NCBI RefSeq assembly: GCF_000165425.1
Contig: NW_001799620.1
Span: 11,202 to 75,201 of the forward strand
Origin: Paramecium tetraurelia
Lineage: Eukaryota; Ciliophora; Oligohymenophorea; Peniculida; Parameciidae
Reading direction: 5' to 3'
DNA: 64,000 bases
Below are positions 34,898 to 46,701 of this stretch, one piece after another. Numbering within the stretch: the first letter of the stretch is position 1; every line of letters starts with the position of its first letter. The notes under the pieces were generated by a model that was not told where the DNA came from, did not search any database, and saw nothing but the letters and a program-made list of their open reading frames with translations. The position numbers were made by a program, and so were the translations under genes.

Positions 34898-35043
34898 ATA
34901 AAAGTAATGATCTATATTTCAATTTCAAATAAATTCATATAAATATATGATCAACAGTGTCTGCTAACTCATATTGATTAATAATTAACAGAAATTTTAA
35001 TGAAGCAATAATTCCGCTAATTAATTATTTTAACAGTTAATTC

Positions 35044-36517
35044 ATGTCTGAAGAAGAGGTTGTTGCCTGTGATCAATGTAAATAAGTACCAGATAATTAC
35101 TTAAGTCTAAATTGTAATCATTGTTTCTGCTTAGTCTGTATGGCTCAAAACTTTCTGAAAGTATTTTAATTTAGAATAATAGGGTGGAAGAATCTTCAAA
35201 TTAGAGGGAACAGAAAATATTCATTATATATGTACAGTTTGTGAAAAAGACACTCCCTTAGATGATGGATCAGTATCAGTAGTTGAGAGTATCTGTCATC
35301 AATTGATTCAAACTAGTCTTGAGAAGGTTCGTGAAGAATAAAATATTACTAAAGAAGAAAAACCCCTTCAATAGAGTTAGACTATTGCATAGCCGATAGC
35401 ATAACCAAAATGTGATATTCATACCAAGGAGGATGCAACATTATTTTGTTTCTCTTGTGAGAATAAATGTTTTTGTATTAAATGCCTGTTGAGACACGAT
35501 AATAAAACACATGAAATATAGAATGTGAATAGTTGTTTGAAGAGATTGAAGAGTAAAATGAATGATGCCACTCATACAATAGGGGCATCATTAGAATTAA
35601 TGCAATTGCAATTAAAGAGAGTTTAAGACTAAGATTCTACGTTGTAAGAGGAGATGGATTATCTAATTTAAAGAGTGCAAGAATAGTTTCAATCATTATA
35701 TCAAGTGATTCAGAATAAAGAGAAAGAGATTGTAACTTAATTAGAGAACCTTAAAGAGATACAAGAACAACAGACTGAAAAAATGCTCAATGATATTCAG
35801 ATGAAAATTAACAGTCTTATTTAATTGAGAAGTGACTTTGAAAATATTGGTTTGAGTGAATAATTATAACCTTCAGTGAGTATTCTTAACTACTATTCGG
35901 GATGTAAATAAATAATGCAAAAAAGTCATAGGATAAATGAGCTTTAGTGATATTTTCAGCACTGTCAAATATTTCCCAGATAATGGTAATTGAGTATTTA
36001 ATATGAAGATTAATTCTTTAGATATGACGAGTTTGAATTGAAGATGCAGAACTTGAAAGCACAAATTGATAGATTCTTTACTTAATAAAGATCAGTATCT
36101 TAACATGAGAAGTAGAGTAGAATTACTCAAAAATCAGCCATCATTGATTAGTTGTATCTTAGTTAAAGATGTCATACCTAAATGGATGAAAGCACTGATA
36201 GTTTTAAATCACATTAAGTATCCACTTACTCTAAAATTAACACTCCCATCAATAACTAAAGGAATTTATAAGCGAAGGTTGAGGAAATAAAATAATTATA
36301 TTCAGATAGAGTGAAGACTTAATAAAAGTTATAGAAACAATAAGAGAATAGTCTGAATAATATTCAAAGGTCCTTTTCTGAATTAGCTAGTTTCAAAAAA
36401 TAGACTGCTCTAAGTGCATTAAGATTATAATAAGGCTTGTTTGATTCTAGAGTAACAAAAAAATTATAATAATCTTAGTAGCAATAAATACAAGAATCAC
36501 AACAAGTTCAAAAATGA
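35044..36517 (+). CDS. RING/B-box coiled-coil (TRIM-like) protein
   Basis: The N-terminus has a RING-like finger (CDQCKQ ... CNHCFCLVC), then CTVCEKDTP, a B-box (CDIHTKEDATLFCFSCENKC ... CLLRHDNKTHE) and a long coiled coil (LEENL-type heptads, ENLKEIQEQQTEKMLND). The C-terminal part is Gln-rich. This is the RING-B-box-coiled-coil order of TRIM ubiquitin ligases, although a SPRY-type end is absent. Introns at 35161-35182 (22 nt) and 35986-36008 (23 nt). Between about 35915 and 35950 the frame shifts by one without a good intron, probably another indel. Ubiquitin-ligase function is inferred. Confidence 0.8.
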
Positions 36518-36923
36518 TATCATTTTAAATGTTTTGTTAAATTTTAATAATAAACCATATATCTACATTCAATTCAGCCATTACAAATGCTTCATCTAGT
36601 TAGTAGAAGGTATTTCCTTTCGATCTAGTATCAATATACATTAAACCAACTATCTATTTCGATTTATAATAAAAGAATGTTATTTCGATTGCTTAAAAAT
36701 ATGTTTTCGAAAAAATCTTATTCTGACCGATATAATCTTAATAGCATTTGGCTTATTTACTAAGAATTTCAGTTAATTTATCAGTTAATGATATCTCCTT
36801 AAAACTAGTTACAATTTTACTCAAGGAATAATATATATAAATTTCGATAAGTTAATCATATTCTTATATAAAGTAGTAATAGATATTTGAGAGTTATAAT
36901 TTTCCAATTTGAATCTTATTCAT
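36393..36923 (-). CDS. Hypothetical protein, antisense overlap at 3' end
   Basis: Coding-like minus-strand frame from ATG 36923 (MNKIQIGKLQLSNIYYYF), including AKCYQDYIGQNKIFSKTYF and GLMYIDTRSKGNTFYQLD. Good composition ends near 36530. The frame stays open to TGA 36393, overlapping the RING gene's 3' end by about 125 bp, where its Ile/Leu-rich sequence is just the antisense of glutamine codons. The real stop is probably earlier via an intron not seen. No family recognised. Confidence 0.5.
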
Positions 36924-37008
36924 AAATAATATTTAGAGAGATGGGATAGAAAATAGGAATGTGCTCTCTTTTCCTGTTTGTTATAAGATTTATTTATTTA
37001 ATTAAAAA

Positions 37009-37950
37009 ATGCAGAGATTATAAGGTGCCACACTTAGTTTATGGAGTAGCTTTACTCCAGTTCCTTAGTATGCATTTGCAACACTGAATCTTAAATAATT
37101 GAAGCAAAGAATGAAGTCTGTAGGATCCATCAGAAAGATCACCAAGGCCATGAAGATGGTTGCTGCTTCAAAAATGAAGTAGGATGTGTAAAGACTCGAG
37201 AATGGCAAATACTTTGGTGTGCGTTCTATTTAGGATTTGTTTGCAAATGAAACATACTTATAGAAAAAGCAATTGACTTTCAAAATTAATAAGACCCTGT
37301 TGGTTCCGATTACATCAGACCAAAGGACTTTGTGGTGGCATCAATTCATCAATTATCAGAGAAACACGTTCAGTGGTACGTCAAAATCGTAATGCTTTCA
37401 AACTGTTCTTGATCGGTGAAAAAAGTATATGAATATTTAATCACACTTTTAGTCCCTTGGAGCATTACAAAGAGGATTTCCTGAATTACTCACATAGGCT
37501 ATCACAGCTATTCATACACCTATCAATTTTGTTAATTCATCATCAATTGCTCATCAGATTTAATTGAATGTCACAGATGATATTGATTAAATAGCTATAA
37601 TCTTCAATCAATTTAAGAATGTGGTGCAATAAGTGGTCAAGAGAGTTGATTTATTGAATAGAAAGAATTTCATAGCTTAATTCAGATTGGTCACTAAATA
37701 TGATACAGCTGAACCAGAGAAGGAATTTGTTCAAAATTACATGTATGAATATTATGTTGCAACTGCCTTCTATCATGCCATGTTGAACAATTTCGCCAGT
37801 GAAACATCATCAAGAATGAATGCCATGGAGAATGCCTCTAAAAATGCTGGTGAAATGCTTGACAAATTGACACTTGAATACAATAAGGTCAGACAAGCTA
37901 AGATCACAGTTGAGTTATGTGAAATCATTTCAGGAGCCTCAGCCGTCTGA
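37009..37950 (+). CDS. Mitochondrial ATP synthase gamma subunit, two frame breaks
   Basis: The central rotor stalk of the F1 ATP synthase. A presequence-like start ([15 protein letters not shown]) precedes [20 protein letters not shown] and VAASKMKQD, the classic gamma N-terminal helix. [13 protein letters not shown] follows, and the C-terminal helix reads [19 protein letters not shown] ... [14 protein letters not shown], with SGASAV at the end. An intron is at 37425-37452 (28 nt). Two single extra bases are needed to explain the frame: one at about 37320 (GACC before AAAGG) and one in the A-run just before the intron. Both halves are otherwise fully conserved, so this is either assembly error or a very young pseudogene copy. 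Confidence 0.9.
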
Positions 37951-38026
37951 TATTAAATCATAATATAGAACATTTATATATTAATAATTAAATCTGTTTT
38001 TATGCTTATTATATAAACTGTGTTTT

Positions 38027-38608
38027 TCATTTTGTTCTGAGAACTTCAGTCTCAATTTTCCTTCTATTTGTCAATTTAGCCAAATATTTCTCAAACTATT
38101 CAGCAGTAATGTCTTCTGCATCATATCCGGCAACATTGTGAATAACTTCATCAATATCCTTTTATGAAAAGTTGAGATGCAATTCATCTGAAATCTTTCT
38201 CAAATCTTCCTTATCCAAGGTACCTTTACCATCTATATCCACCAAAGTGAACAGTTATTCTCTCCCTTTCTAATCAAATGTATTGCCCTAAAAGATTCTA
38301 TACAATCAAATTACCAACTTAGTTGTCAACTCTCTTACGAATTCTTCAAAATCCACACCTCCATCTCCATGTTAATCAGAAACCTATGACAAAGTATTGG
38401 CTACTATGGGACTCTTTTCCACCAATCCCAATTGTTATGCTGTTATCATTACATCCTTCAAATCAATTCTTCTTGTTCTTGGATTACAATACAAATTAAA
38501 TAATCTATAAAGTTCTAAGATATGATCATTTGTTAAAGTTGTATGATTCTTAACCCAAGGCTTTTAAAGTAAGGCTATCTCGTCTTTATCTAAAATTTAT
38601 TGATTCAT
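38027..38608 (-). CDS. EF-hand calcium-binding protein (calmodulin/centrin superfamily)
   Basis: 184 residues, one intron at 38288-38314 (27 nt). Helix-loop-helix units are visible: a degenerate first one (LFNLYCNPRTRRIDLKDV), one at QVSDQHGDGGVDFEEFVRE, one at LVDIDGKGTLDKEDLRK with canonical D-x-D-x-K-x-T spacing, and a weak fourth (VAGYDAEDITAEQFEKYL). Length and the basic tail are compatible with a centrin-like or calcineurin-B-like protein, but neither signature is clear. A calcium sensor; partner unknown. Confidence 0.85.
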
Positions 38609-38909
38609 TAAATTTAAGATATTTTTAATAAATATTTATTTTAATATAATGTATAAGTATTACAAAATAAGTTATTATTACTTCAAAACTAATCATAAAT
38701 GAACTTAATTTATAAGATATCTATTGTTCTAATATCAAAAGGAACTCATGACTCTCATTAAATGCCATACATAGATGGTTTTATATAAATAACTAAACTG
38801 TAGAAAATACATCCAAGAAACAATTTGTTCACAGCAAACTTAATGAACTAAGAGAAGGATTGAGAGTTAAGAGTTTGTCACTTAATAAAAATGATGAATT
38901 TTATATAAA

Positions 38910-39951
38910 TCACTAGTAAAAATTTTGCGTATAATTTCTAACATAATCCTATGAATTATAATCCGAGTCTGATTCCTATTAATCGAAGTCTTCAACTACA
39001 AAATGAACTTTTCTTGCTTTTCTAATCTTCTTTTAATGATAATTTAAAAACAATTTAGTCATTAATCCTGGCACTTTAGTTATCTCTTATTCTAAATTGG
39101 GATTCAATCTTAATATCTAATCAAAATCATCTATGAATAAACTATGTGCCTTATCAACTATTATCGGAGATAAAATATCACAATATTTTTCAACAAACAA
39201 TAAGATCTATAAAATGTTTGAGATGTCTAATTTTGATATTATATCCTCCTCACACTTCTATTTAAGATCCATTATCATATACTCATCTGCCAATAACATT
39301 AAATCACATGCATCGGCAATATTATCAGGGAACTATCAAGATCATTATTCATTTAAATACTTCCTTCCAATATCCACTGTATATCCAACCTAACATCAGT
39401 TTAAACAATTCAGGTTTTTTACATTCCACTTTTATGATGCTCTGAGTACTCTCAATTAGATTGGAAGAGAACATTCCATTGAATTTTGGGGATCGACAAG
39501 ATAATATACATTTATGCAACGGAAGCACCTACATATTTATTAAAGTCTTTACTATCTCATCATTAATCTTTAGAATCACATCGCTGAATATCCCCCCTAG
39601 AAATAAGTTTTATAATGATGTTTTTAAAGGATTTTGCACCATCTAATTAAACTCATTGGTATGTATCACTTTTACTAAACTTGCAGTCATTATGCTAGTT
39701 TCAGGCTATGTCATTAATCAATCAAATACTCTAATGTCTCTTCCTAATGATTGAAATCGCAGTTATTTATAATTTAAACCTGTTATACCACAAAATTCTA
39801 AACTATACGATAAAAAAGTTCGAGGTTTTGTAATTGGTAGTCTGATTGAATTGTTCTTTAGAATTATAACTTGATTCTTTGATGAATTCATTAAGTCTTC
39901 ACCAGCTTCGAAAATTATATCTAACTAATCTGATCCTCTCTTTTTTAACAT
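38910..39951 (-). CDS. BTB/POZ domain protein
   Basis: About 329 residues with introns at 39706-39729 (24 nt) and 39333-39360 (28 nt). After an unassigned N-terminus, a BTB domain is clear: FSDVILKINDEIVKTL, LPLHKCILSCRSPKFNGMF, ELFKLMLGWIYSGYW and ACDLMLLADEYMIMDLKQ. A BACK-like helical region (ISNILQILLFVEKYCDILS) and a short acidic tail follow. BTB proteins dimerise and often act as Cullin-3 adaptors; no kelch or zinc finger is attached. N-terminal start is the first ATG in frame. Confidence 0.85.
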
Positions 39952-40798
39952 TAAAAATTCTAATATATAAATAATTTAATAACTCATAATTACTATTTTT
40001 ATCTATTTATTAAATTAATTTACATGTTTTTACTTGTTCTCTAAGTCATTATTTGAAACTTAAATATTGAATAATTTATTTCATTTTTGATGTGACTTAA
40101 AATAATGACTAAACTTATAATTATAACCAAGATTCTAGAAATTTAAATGTTCAATTAAAGTCTATTAGGAATCTGAATATCTTTAAATTTATATTATAAA
40201 GTATGTTAATTTAAAAGTACTTGAGTTCCAATTAATCATTTGTCTACATCGAAATAAAAATTGAAAATAGAATTGAATTTCAATTTAACAGCATCTAGAA
40301 TCATTGTAGGTAATTGTATCAACAAAAAGTTTCTTGTACAATTATATATAAATTTTAACTCATTATATGAATTTCAACAACCTACATACTATCAAACTAA
40401 AAGCTAATTCAACCAATTGATATTCAAATTTAAATCAAGTAATTTATAATCAAATATGTTATATAAAACAGTCTAATAAAATTTAAATATCTAAAATTAA
40501 ATCAAAGTCTGCTAATTAATTATATAAACAATTATTCACATGCTTATGTTAATCCTTTCATTTCTACTATATATAAACTGTTTTTCATTAATATTATAAT
40601 TATTTCCTTAAATAATTATTTGAATAACAGTAGGGGTTAATATTAACTTCATCATTTTATATACAAATCTTAGGGAATCTTTAATTATTTTATATTAATC
40701 CTAGATATATGAGATTAATAAATTAGAAATTGATGAACTTCAATTTTATTATATAATAATTATTATTTAAACAATAAATGTATTAATAACATGTTCCA
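39952..40798. other. Intergenic, nothing recognised
   Basis: About 850 bp of very AT-rich sequence between divergent genes (BTB on minus, PP2C on plus). It must contain both promoters. No coding frame or RNA seen. Confidence 0.45.
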
Positions 40799-42105
40799 AT
40801 GACAAGATTATAAAGAGAGTTTCGTTTGAAACCACTTGAGTTCTCATCTCCTTAGAAGGAGAACATGCAAAAGATCGCGCTACGATACCCTGAAAGTGCA
40901 GATTATAACAGCAACAATGGTAAATATTAGTCGAATTTATCATTGCCTGCACTACCTCCTTTAAAAAAATTGAACAAAATAGAGCAAACGGTTTCAATTT
41001 ATAAGGGCAAGGCTGCTCGTTTACCATCGATATAATTCACTGCAAGTGAGTAGTAATTATAAAGAAAAAAGCAAATTTCAGAAATAGAAGGAATGAGGAA
41101 ATCTATAACACCTGAAAAAAGATTAGGCAAGAGAAATTCTTTGATATTTGCAATGAGAACTAAAGCTGGTTGTTAACCAAATAAAGCAACAAAAATTAAT
41201 TAAGATGCCGCAATTGTTTGTCCAAAAAATGTTGAAAGGTATTATGCTATATATCGATAATAGTGTTGGATATAGGATGTTTGCAGTTTGTGATGGACAT
41301 GGCTTAAATGGACATATGGTTTCGAATCAAATCAAACAACAATTGCCTAAACACTTAGGTAGGCTATTGAAGGATGCTGATAACATCGAGAATCAGATTC
41401 AAAAAGCATTTACAATAACTAATAGGGAATTGTGGAACTCTGAAATTGACACCAATCTTTCAGGTTCAACTACAGTATCATTATTGATAACTAAGGATCT
41501 TGTAATTTAAATATTATAATGAAGATTTACTCAGCAAATGTAGGTGACTCAAGGGCAATAATGTGTAGATTTAACGATGGGTGGAAGGTTGTTCCTTTGA
41601 GCAGGGATCATAAACCTGATGATCCTGAAGAGAAATAAAAGATTTTAGAGGCTGGTGGACGAGTAGAATAATAAAAAGGTATAAAATTCAATTCATTAAT
41701 AGATTTGCATGGAAATCCAATAGGACCATTTCGAGTTTGGCTTTCGTATATCTAAGCTCCTGGATTGGCAATGGCCAGATCACTTGGAGATAAAGTAGGG
41801 GCTTAGGCAGGAGTGACTGCAGAACCAGAAATCAAACAATATGCTATAACTGGATAGGATCACTTTATTGTCGTGGCTTCGGACGGAGTATGGGAATACT
41901 TAAGTAATGAAGAAGTACATATATATTCAAATTAGGTGATGAACATTGTAATTCCGTACTTGGAAAAAGACAATCCAGATTAAGCTGCTGAGCGTATAAT
42001 AATAGAAGCCACACAAGCATGGAGAAGAGTAAATTTGATTTTAAATTTTAGAATAGTTTGGCTAGAGACGACATTACTTGTATAGTTATATTCTTATAAA
42101 AGTGA
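40799..42105 (+). CDS. PP2C-type protein phosphatase
   Basis: About 390 residues in six exons (introns 41239-41263, 41502-41524, 41679-41702, 41915-41935, 42029-42051, 21-25 nt). A basic N-terminal extension leads to the PPM/PP2C domain: GYRMFAVCDGHGLNG with metal-binding DGH, LSGSTTVSLL, IYSANVGDSRAIMCR, LSRDHKPDDPEEK, GLAMARSLGDKVG, FIVVASDGVWEYLSNEEV and ARDDITCIVIFL. All metal ligands are present. A Mg2+/Mn2+-dependent Ser/Thr phosphatase; substrate unknown. ATG 40799 chosen because the frame is open and coding-like up to it; an internal ATG at 40865 is also possible. Confidence 0.93.
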
Positions 42106-42372
42106 AATAATAATTAATTATAATTAACATATTCTAAATTCTCTAATTAATAATAAGAACTAATAAAAGTATAATAAGTATTATAGATCTCATCAATTAA
42201 TGAAGATTTCTTATATTTCTAAATTGTAACTATGTGGTATATGTTTCATCATATTTAGTATGATTATCTCAGATGCTCTAAAATAAAAGTCGGATTAAAT
42301 AGGTGCTTAAAATCCTGAAAGATAGATTATGCAAATAAATATAATTTTTATAGATATATATAATTAATTAAA

Positions 42373-43503
42373 ATGAAACCATCAGCTTAACCTCCTCGTT
42401 CAAATTAATATAGGGCAAACTCTCGAGAAGGGAGACTCAATTTTGCTCAACAAGCAGAAATGAATCTTCGCGGAGATTTTAAACCTTAAGTACCTTAAGA
42501 GCCATAAAGGCCCATACAAAGAAGTAATAGTTATAGTCGCAACAACGCGTAACGTCCAGCTACTTAAGAGGAAATAAGATCAGCTTTAACTTTGTTAAAA
42601 GCAAAGCGAGATAGAGATAGAAAATATACTCAAATTCCATAAGATGTGCCAGATCGAGACGTTTACTAAGCACCCCCTTTGATGAAAGCTTAAAGTTATT
42701 AGCCTCAAACAATATCATATGAAGATATTGTAGCTAAGGAGGACAAGAAGCCTATTGAGATTAATGAATTTGAAGATGATGATGAAGAGTTACTTGAGTG
42801 TCCTGATGGTTGTGGAAGGAAGTTTAAAAGGTCTGCTTTGTAGAAGCATATTAAGATTTGCAAGAAGGTATTTCAAGAGAAGAGAAAAGCGTTCGATACC
42901 AAAGAACATCGAATACTCAATCCTGATCATGCTAAATTATTATAGAAACAAGAGTAGGAAGAAAAGATTTGTAATATATTGCATTTATTGAAGAGTAACT
43001 GCAACAATAGAAAAAAAAATAAACCTAAACTAAAATGGATGATAGACCAATATAAGGTTAAAAAAAACCTAAATGGAAATTGCAATCTGAACAATTCAGA
43101 GCAGCAATGAAAATAAATAAAGGAGTACCACTTACTCAATAGGAATAAGTACATGAATCACTAAGTCTAGGTTGCCATCGAAGAAGTGGATGACAGAGTA
43201 TAGTGTGAACATTGTGGCAGAAAATTTAATGAGCAAACAGCCTTGAAACACATTCCATCATGTAAGGAAAAGTCTATGATAAATCAAATGAAGAAGAAAT
43301 CTCAATAGATGTTACCACCCCAACAGAATACTATCAAGTCTCAGTTTAATGCTACTAACAATTTCCAGAAACAACAACAATAACCTTAATAACAAACCAA
43401 CAATATCAGGAACAACGTCAACTTGAATGGAACAAATAATACATTCACAAGTACTTAAACTGCATCAAGAAGGCCTCCTCCTTCTTCTTCAAAAAAGTAT
43501 TGA
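42373..43503 (+). CDS. ZC2HC1 (FAM164)-type zinc finger protein
   Basis: About 360 residues, introns at 42971-42993 (23 nt) and 43149-43170 (22 nt). Two C2HC fingers: LECPDGCGRKFKRSALQKH with IKIC, and QCEHCGRKFNEQTALKHIPS with C. Each is flanked by a family stretch (KVFQEKRKAFDTKEHR after the first, KWKLQSEQFRAAMK before the second). This is the arrangement of ZC2HC1A/FAM164 proteins, whose function is poorly known. N-terminal and C-terminal thirds are disordered (Gln, Pro, Asn, Ser). Confidence 0.85.
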
Positions 43504-43532
43504 ATATAATTAATTATATTTATAATTTATAA

Positions 43533-45560
43533 TCAATGTAAATAATCAACATTCTTCAAGTATTTCATATAACTCCCTACATCGAAGTTTGATGCTGTTT
43601 GGTTAGCTGAAGAATTGTTGTGAATTGGAATTTTTTAAGCGGACTTAGGCTTTTCCACTTTATTTTTTTGGACAGGCTTAGCAGGAAATGCAGTGGTTTA
43701 AGAGAATCCTTATGTACTATTTTAAGCTATTTCAGATCTTAAATGAGATAAGGTCTTATGCATTTAGGTTAATTAATTCTTTTCTTATTCAATCTATATT
43801 TTTTCTTATTGGTTTAAGGTCAACTATTAATGCAATTCTAGTTTTTATTTTTAGATTGTCTCCTTTTCCTATTAATAAATTTGTCTAAACTCCTATACAT
43901 TACTAATTTCCTTATGGTAAAGCTACTCTTTTTCGTTAATTTCTTTTAATTTTTACAATAATTATTATCTCTCCCCATCAACCAAACCCAATTTTCTGGA
44001 ATACTCAGCATGTAGACTAGTGACTTGATTACTTTTCATATCTAAATCTCTTTATAATGCAATGAGTTGCATTTCCTTAGCTCCATTTTTTTATTGTTAT
44101 TTTTCAATATCTGAATATTTTTATTGAATGATCTGATTATTTTTCTAAGTAAATTCATGATATTCATTCTTTTGCTGTTCAAATAATTATTTTTCTAAAT
44201 CCAGCTGTCTTAATTTATTTTAAGCTTACGAATTCATTTCATTTTTTAATAGTTCAAGCTCATTTCTAACTAATATAATTTAATTTACTTCTATCTCTGT
44301 ATAAACATGCTCTCTTACTCTAATCTTTTCTTAGTTTCTATTTCCAAGGTTCTTAACGACTCCTTTATATCTTATAACAATTATTTCTCGCTCTACAATG
44401 ATCTCTTGTCTCCTTCCATGGATGCTTGAAACAATTACTCCCTTCTACTAATGTCATCTTAAATGTTTTGGAGTCTCCTCTTCTCACTTTCAACGTAGGA
44501 TTTCTCTTTTTCTAAGGATGTCTCTTGGTCGTTGATCTCACATTTTTACTTCTTTTCAAATAATCTTATCTTTTCTTAAGCCTATTATTCATGTTTTTGA
44601 TATAATTGATTTTTAAGTGTCTCCAATTCTTTAGCACTATCTTTAATTTTATCTGCCAGATGATCCAATTGCCTCTATTCTCCTAATTGTTATCTCATTA
44701 TTTCATTCTAATTTTTATAAATTTCAAATGGTTACTTCTAATTTCACAGCATCAACAGCTCTCTATTTATCTCTTTCATAATCATTCTTCAATTATTCTC
44801 TTTCTTTAATGAAACTTCTTTCTGCCTCCAATTTTTCATTAATTATTCTTTGCCTCTCTCTTTTTTCTATTTCTATTTCGTCTTGCAGTTTCTATTTGTC
44901 ATTCCTCAGAGCCTGTAAATCATCTTACAATCTATCCTTTTCTTATTTCAGTTGCTTTATTTCATCTTGAAACTTTTGAACATTCAGATTAACAGGAGCA
45001 CTAAGCTGTATTTCTGGTTGTTTGCTTTATTTAATTGAATAATCAGACTAAACTGATTGCTTTTCGACTTCTATTTGTTATGTATTATTTGCAATGGGAT
45101 CTTAACTTGAATTGATATCACTCTTCTAAGGTTGACCCTTGTTTTACGAGAGCATCCTCATTTTTTACCTTCTACTCTATCCCATCGATACTTCCATGTT
45201 GTTGCTTGTGTCTTCAATTTGTGGGGGCGGTGGAGGCAAATCTTTATTAACAATAGTTTTTGGTAGTTAGAATAGATCAGCCATTTTTTGTTTTTTTGAT
45301 TCATCTATAACAGCAGTTTGTGGTCTTTGTCTCGGCACAAAGGAAGATTGTCTATCAACAGGAGAATCTTGAGATTTGAGTATGCTATCAAATTCATATG
45401 GATCATTAGCTATTTTTTGTGTCTCCAATTTCCTTCATTTAATAAAATTCTATTACGGTGGATCCACAAAAGACCTTCTGTTCCTTTCTCTTGTACTCTA
45501 TGTCTTAATATCATTGTTAAGTTCAATTTGCTCCAATAATTCATCAATATCCTTATACAT
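43533..45560 (-). CDS. Long coiled-coil protein
   Basis: About 650 residues with introns at 45433-45456, 44708-44735 and 44291-44318 (24, 28, 28 nt). The N-terminus is short and Pro-rich (DLPPPPPQIED). Nearly all the rest is heptad-rich coiled coil (FQDEIKQLKQEKDRLQDDL, EKRRLQNIQDDISRREQLF, KEMQLIALQRDLDMKSNQ), ending VGSYMKYLKNVDYLH. Such proteins in ciliates are often basal-body or cytoskeletal scaffolds (inference). The first ATG lies 12 bp after the stop of the upstream same-strand gene; the frame beginning MYKDIDELLEQIEL is clearly separate from it. Confidence 0.75.
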
Positions 45561-45572
45561 AATTAATTATAT

Positions 45573-46611
45573 TCAGATTTATTAAAAATGGGTTCTAAAT
45601 TTGTTCGACTGGTCCAATATGAAATTGTATTTCTCATTCATCCTTAGCAATCTCACTATCCTTAATAAGAATTCTATACCATTTAAATCTTCTCTTGAGT
45701 TTTTCAAAGGATCAACATACTCCTTAATTTCCTAAGACTAAGATCTCACTGGGCGTTTAGGATGAGCTGATTTTGGAGAATTCCTAGATGAGATCTTGAA
45801 ATTCTGTGATGTATTCATTTTCCTATTAGTATTGACTGTTTATTTTATCTTTTATTCAGACTCTGTTATTTTCTTGGTTGATTGTCGTTTATCATAGGTT
45901 GGTTTTGAACCCATAGCATTTCTATTTTGTTGAGTTCTTTTCGAGTCAATTTAAACAGGTTTTCGTTCCTGTTCCATTACGATTTCTTTATCCAACTTAG
46001 CAATATCATTTAATAATTGTTATTTCTTACTTTACAATTATAAATGAAATTATTAATTCTATACATTTAGTTTATTTTTGATAGGTTTAATTTATGGTTA
46101 AGGTGGTTAATCTATTGATTTTCTTCTGAAATTTTATGAACTTCTTGTTAAATCAATTTATTAAGATTACGCGGTAGAAGAATCAATCTATTGTTTTTTT
46201 ATTGCACTCTTCATTGTAGTCTATCTGGACTCATAGAATTCTTTTTATTTGTCTTTAACTTAATCTTTTGTTTTTCTTATTTAATCCTGGGTGATTCTTT
46301 GCCTTTGACATTAAGCTCGATCAGCTTCATCAGTAACCATTTGACTGTAAGTGCAAGTATTGAGAGTTTTGTCCTCTTCACCGATTCCCCTTTGGTTGGC
46401 TGTTGTGAATGTGGTAAGATTATTGTAGAGAGCACTGTCAGCATAAATGTTAATAATCTTAGAAGGAGATTATTCATTTTCGTCTGATGATTTTAGAGGA
46501 CTTATCTGATCCCTTTAACATTGTGTTTAAGACTGTTTCTACTTGATTCTCAATGCAGAACCATTGGCGAAAGCAGAACTTTGCACTCTAGTCAAAGGAG
46601 ATGTTGACATA
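45573..46611 (-). CDS. Hypothetical disordered basic protein
   Basis: From ATG 46611 (MSTSPLTRVQSSAFANG) to TGA 45573, about 337 residues with a 24-nt intron at 45656-45679. Composition is Ser/Thr/Gln/Lys-rich with basic clusters (IRKTKDQVKDKQKEF, SKRTQQNRNAMGSKPTYD) and SP-type sites (RNSPKSAHPKRP). A short helical part lies near QQLLNDIAKLDKEIVM. No domain recognised. Confidence 0.65.
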
Positions 46612-46701
46612 TTAAATTAACTTATTATTTATTTATGCAATTTGGATTTATCATCGGATGATGAGAAGGATATCAAGAATTTATAGGTAATATGTACATT
46701 A

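Noticed and set aside
40767-41027. Minus-strand standard-code ORF (86 codons)
   Set aside because: It is the antisense shadow of the PP2C N-terminal extension, which is open and coding-like on the + strand.
41205-41510. Separate start of PP2C at 41208
   Set aside because: The ATG at 41205 is in a different frame that enters the intron at 41239; the conserved frame continues from the upstream exon.
46191-46487. Plus-strand ORF rich in Phe/Leu (membrane-protein-like)
   Set aside because: It is the antisense shadow of the Gln/Lys-rich minus-strand gene 45573-46611; Gln codons read as Leu/Ile on the other strand and mimic membrane spans.
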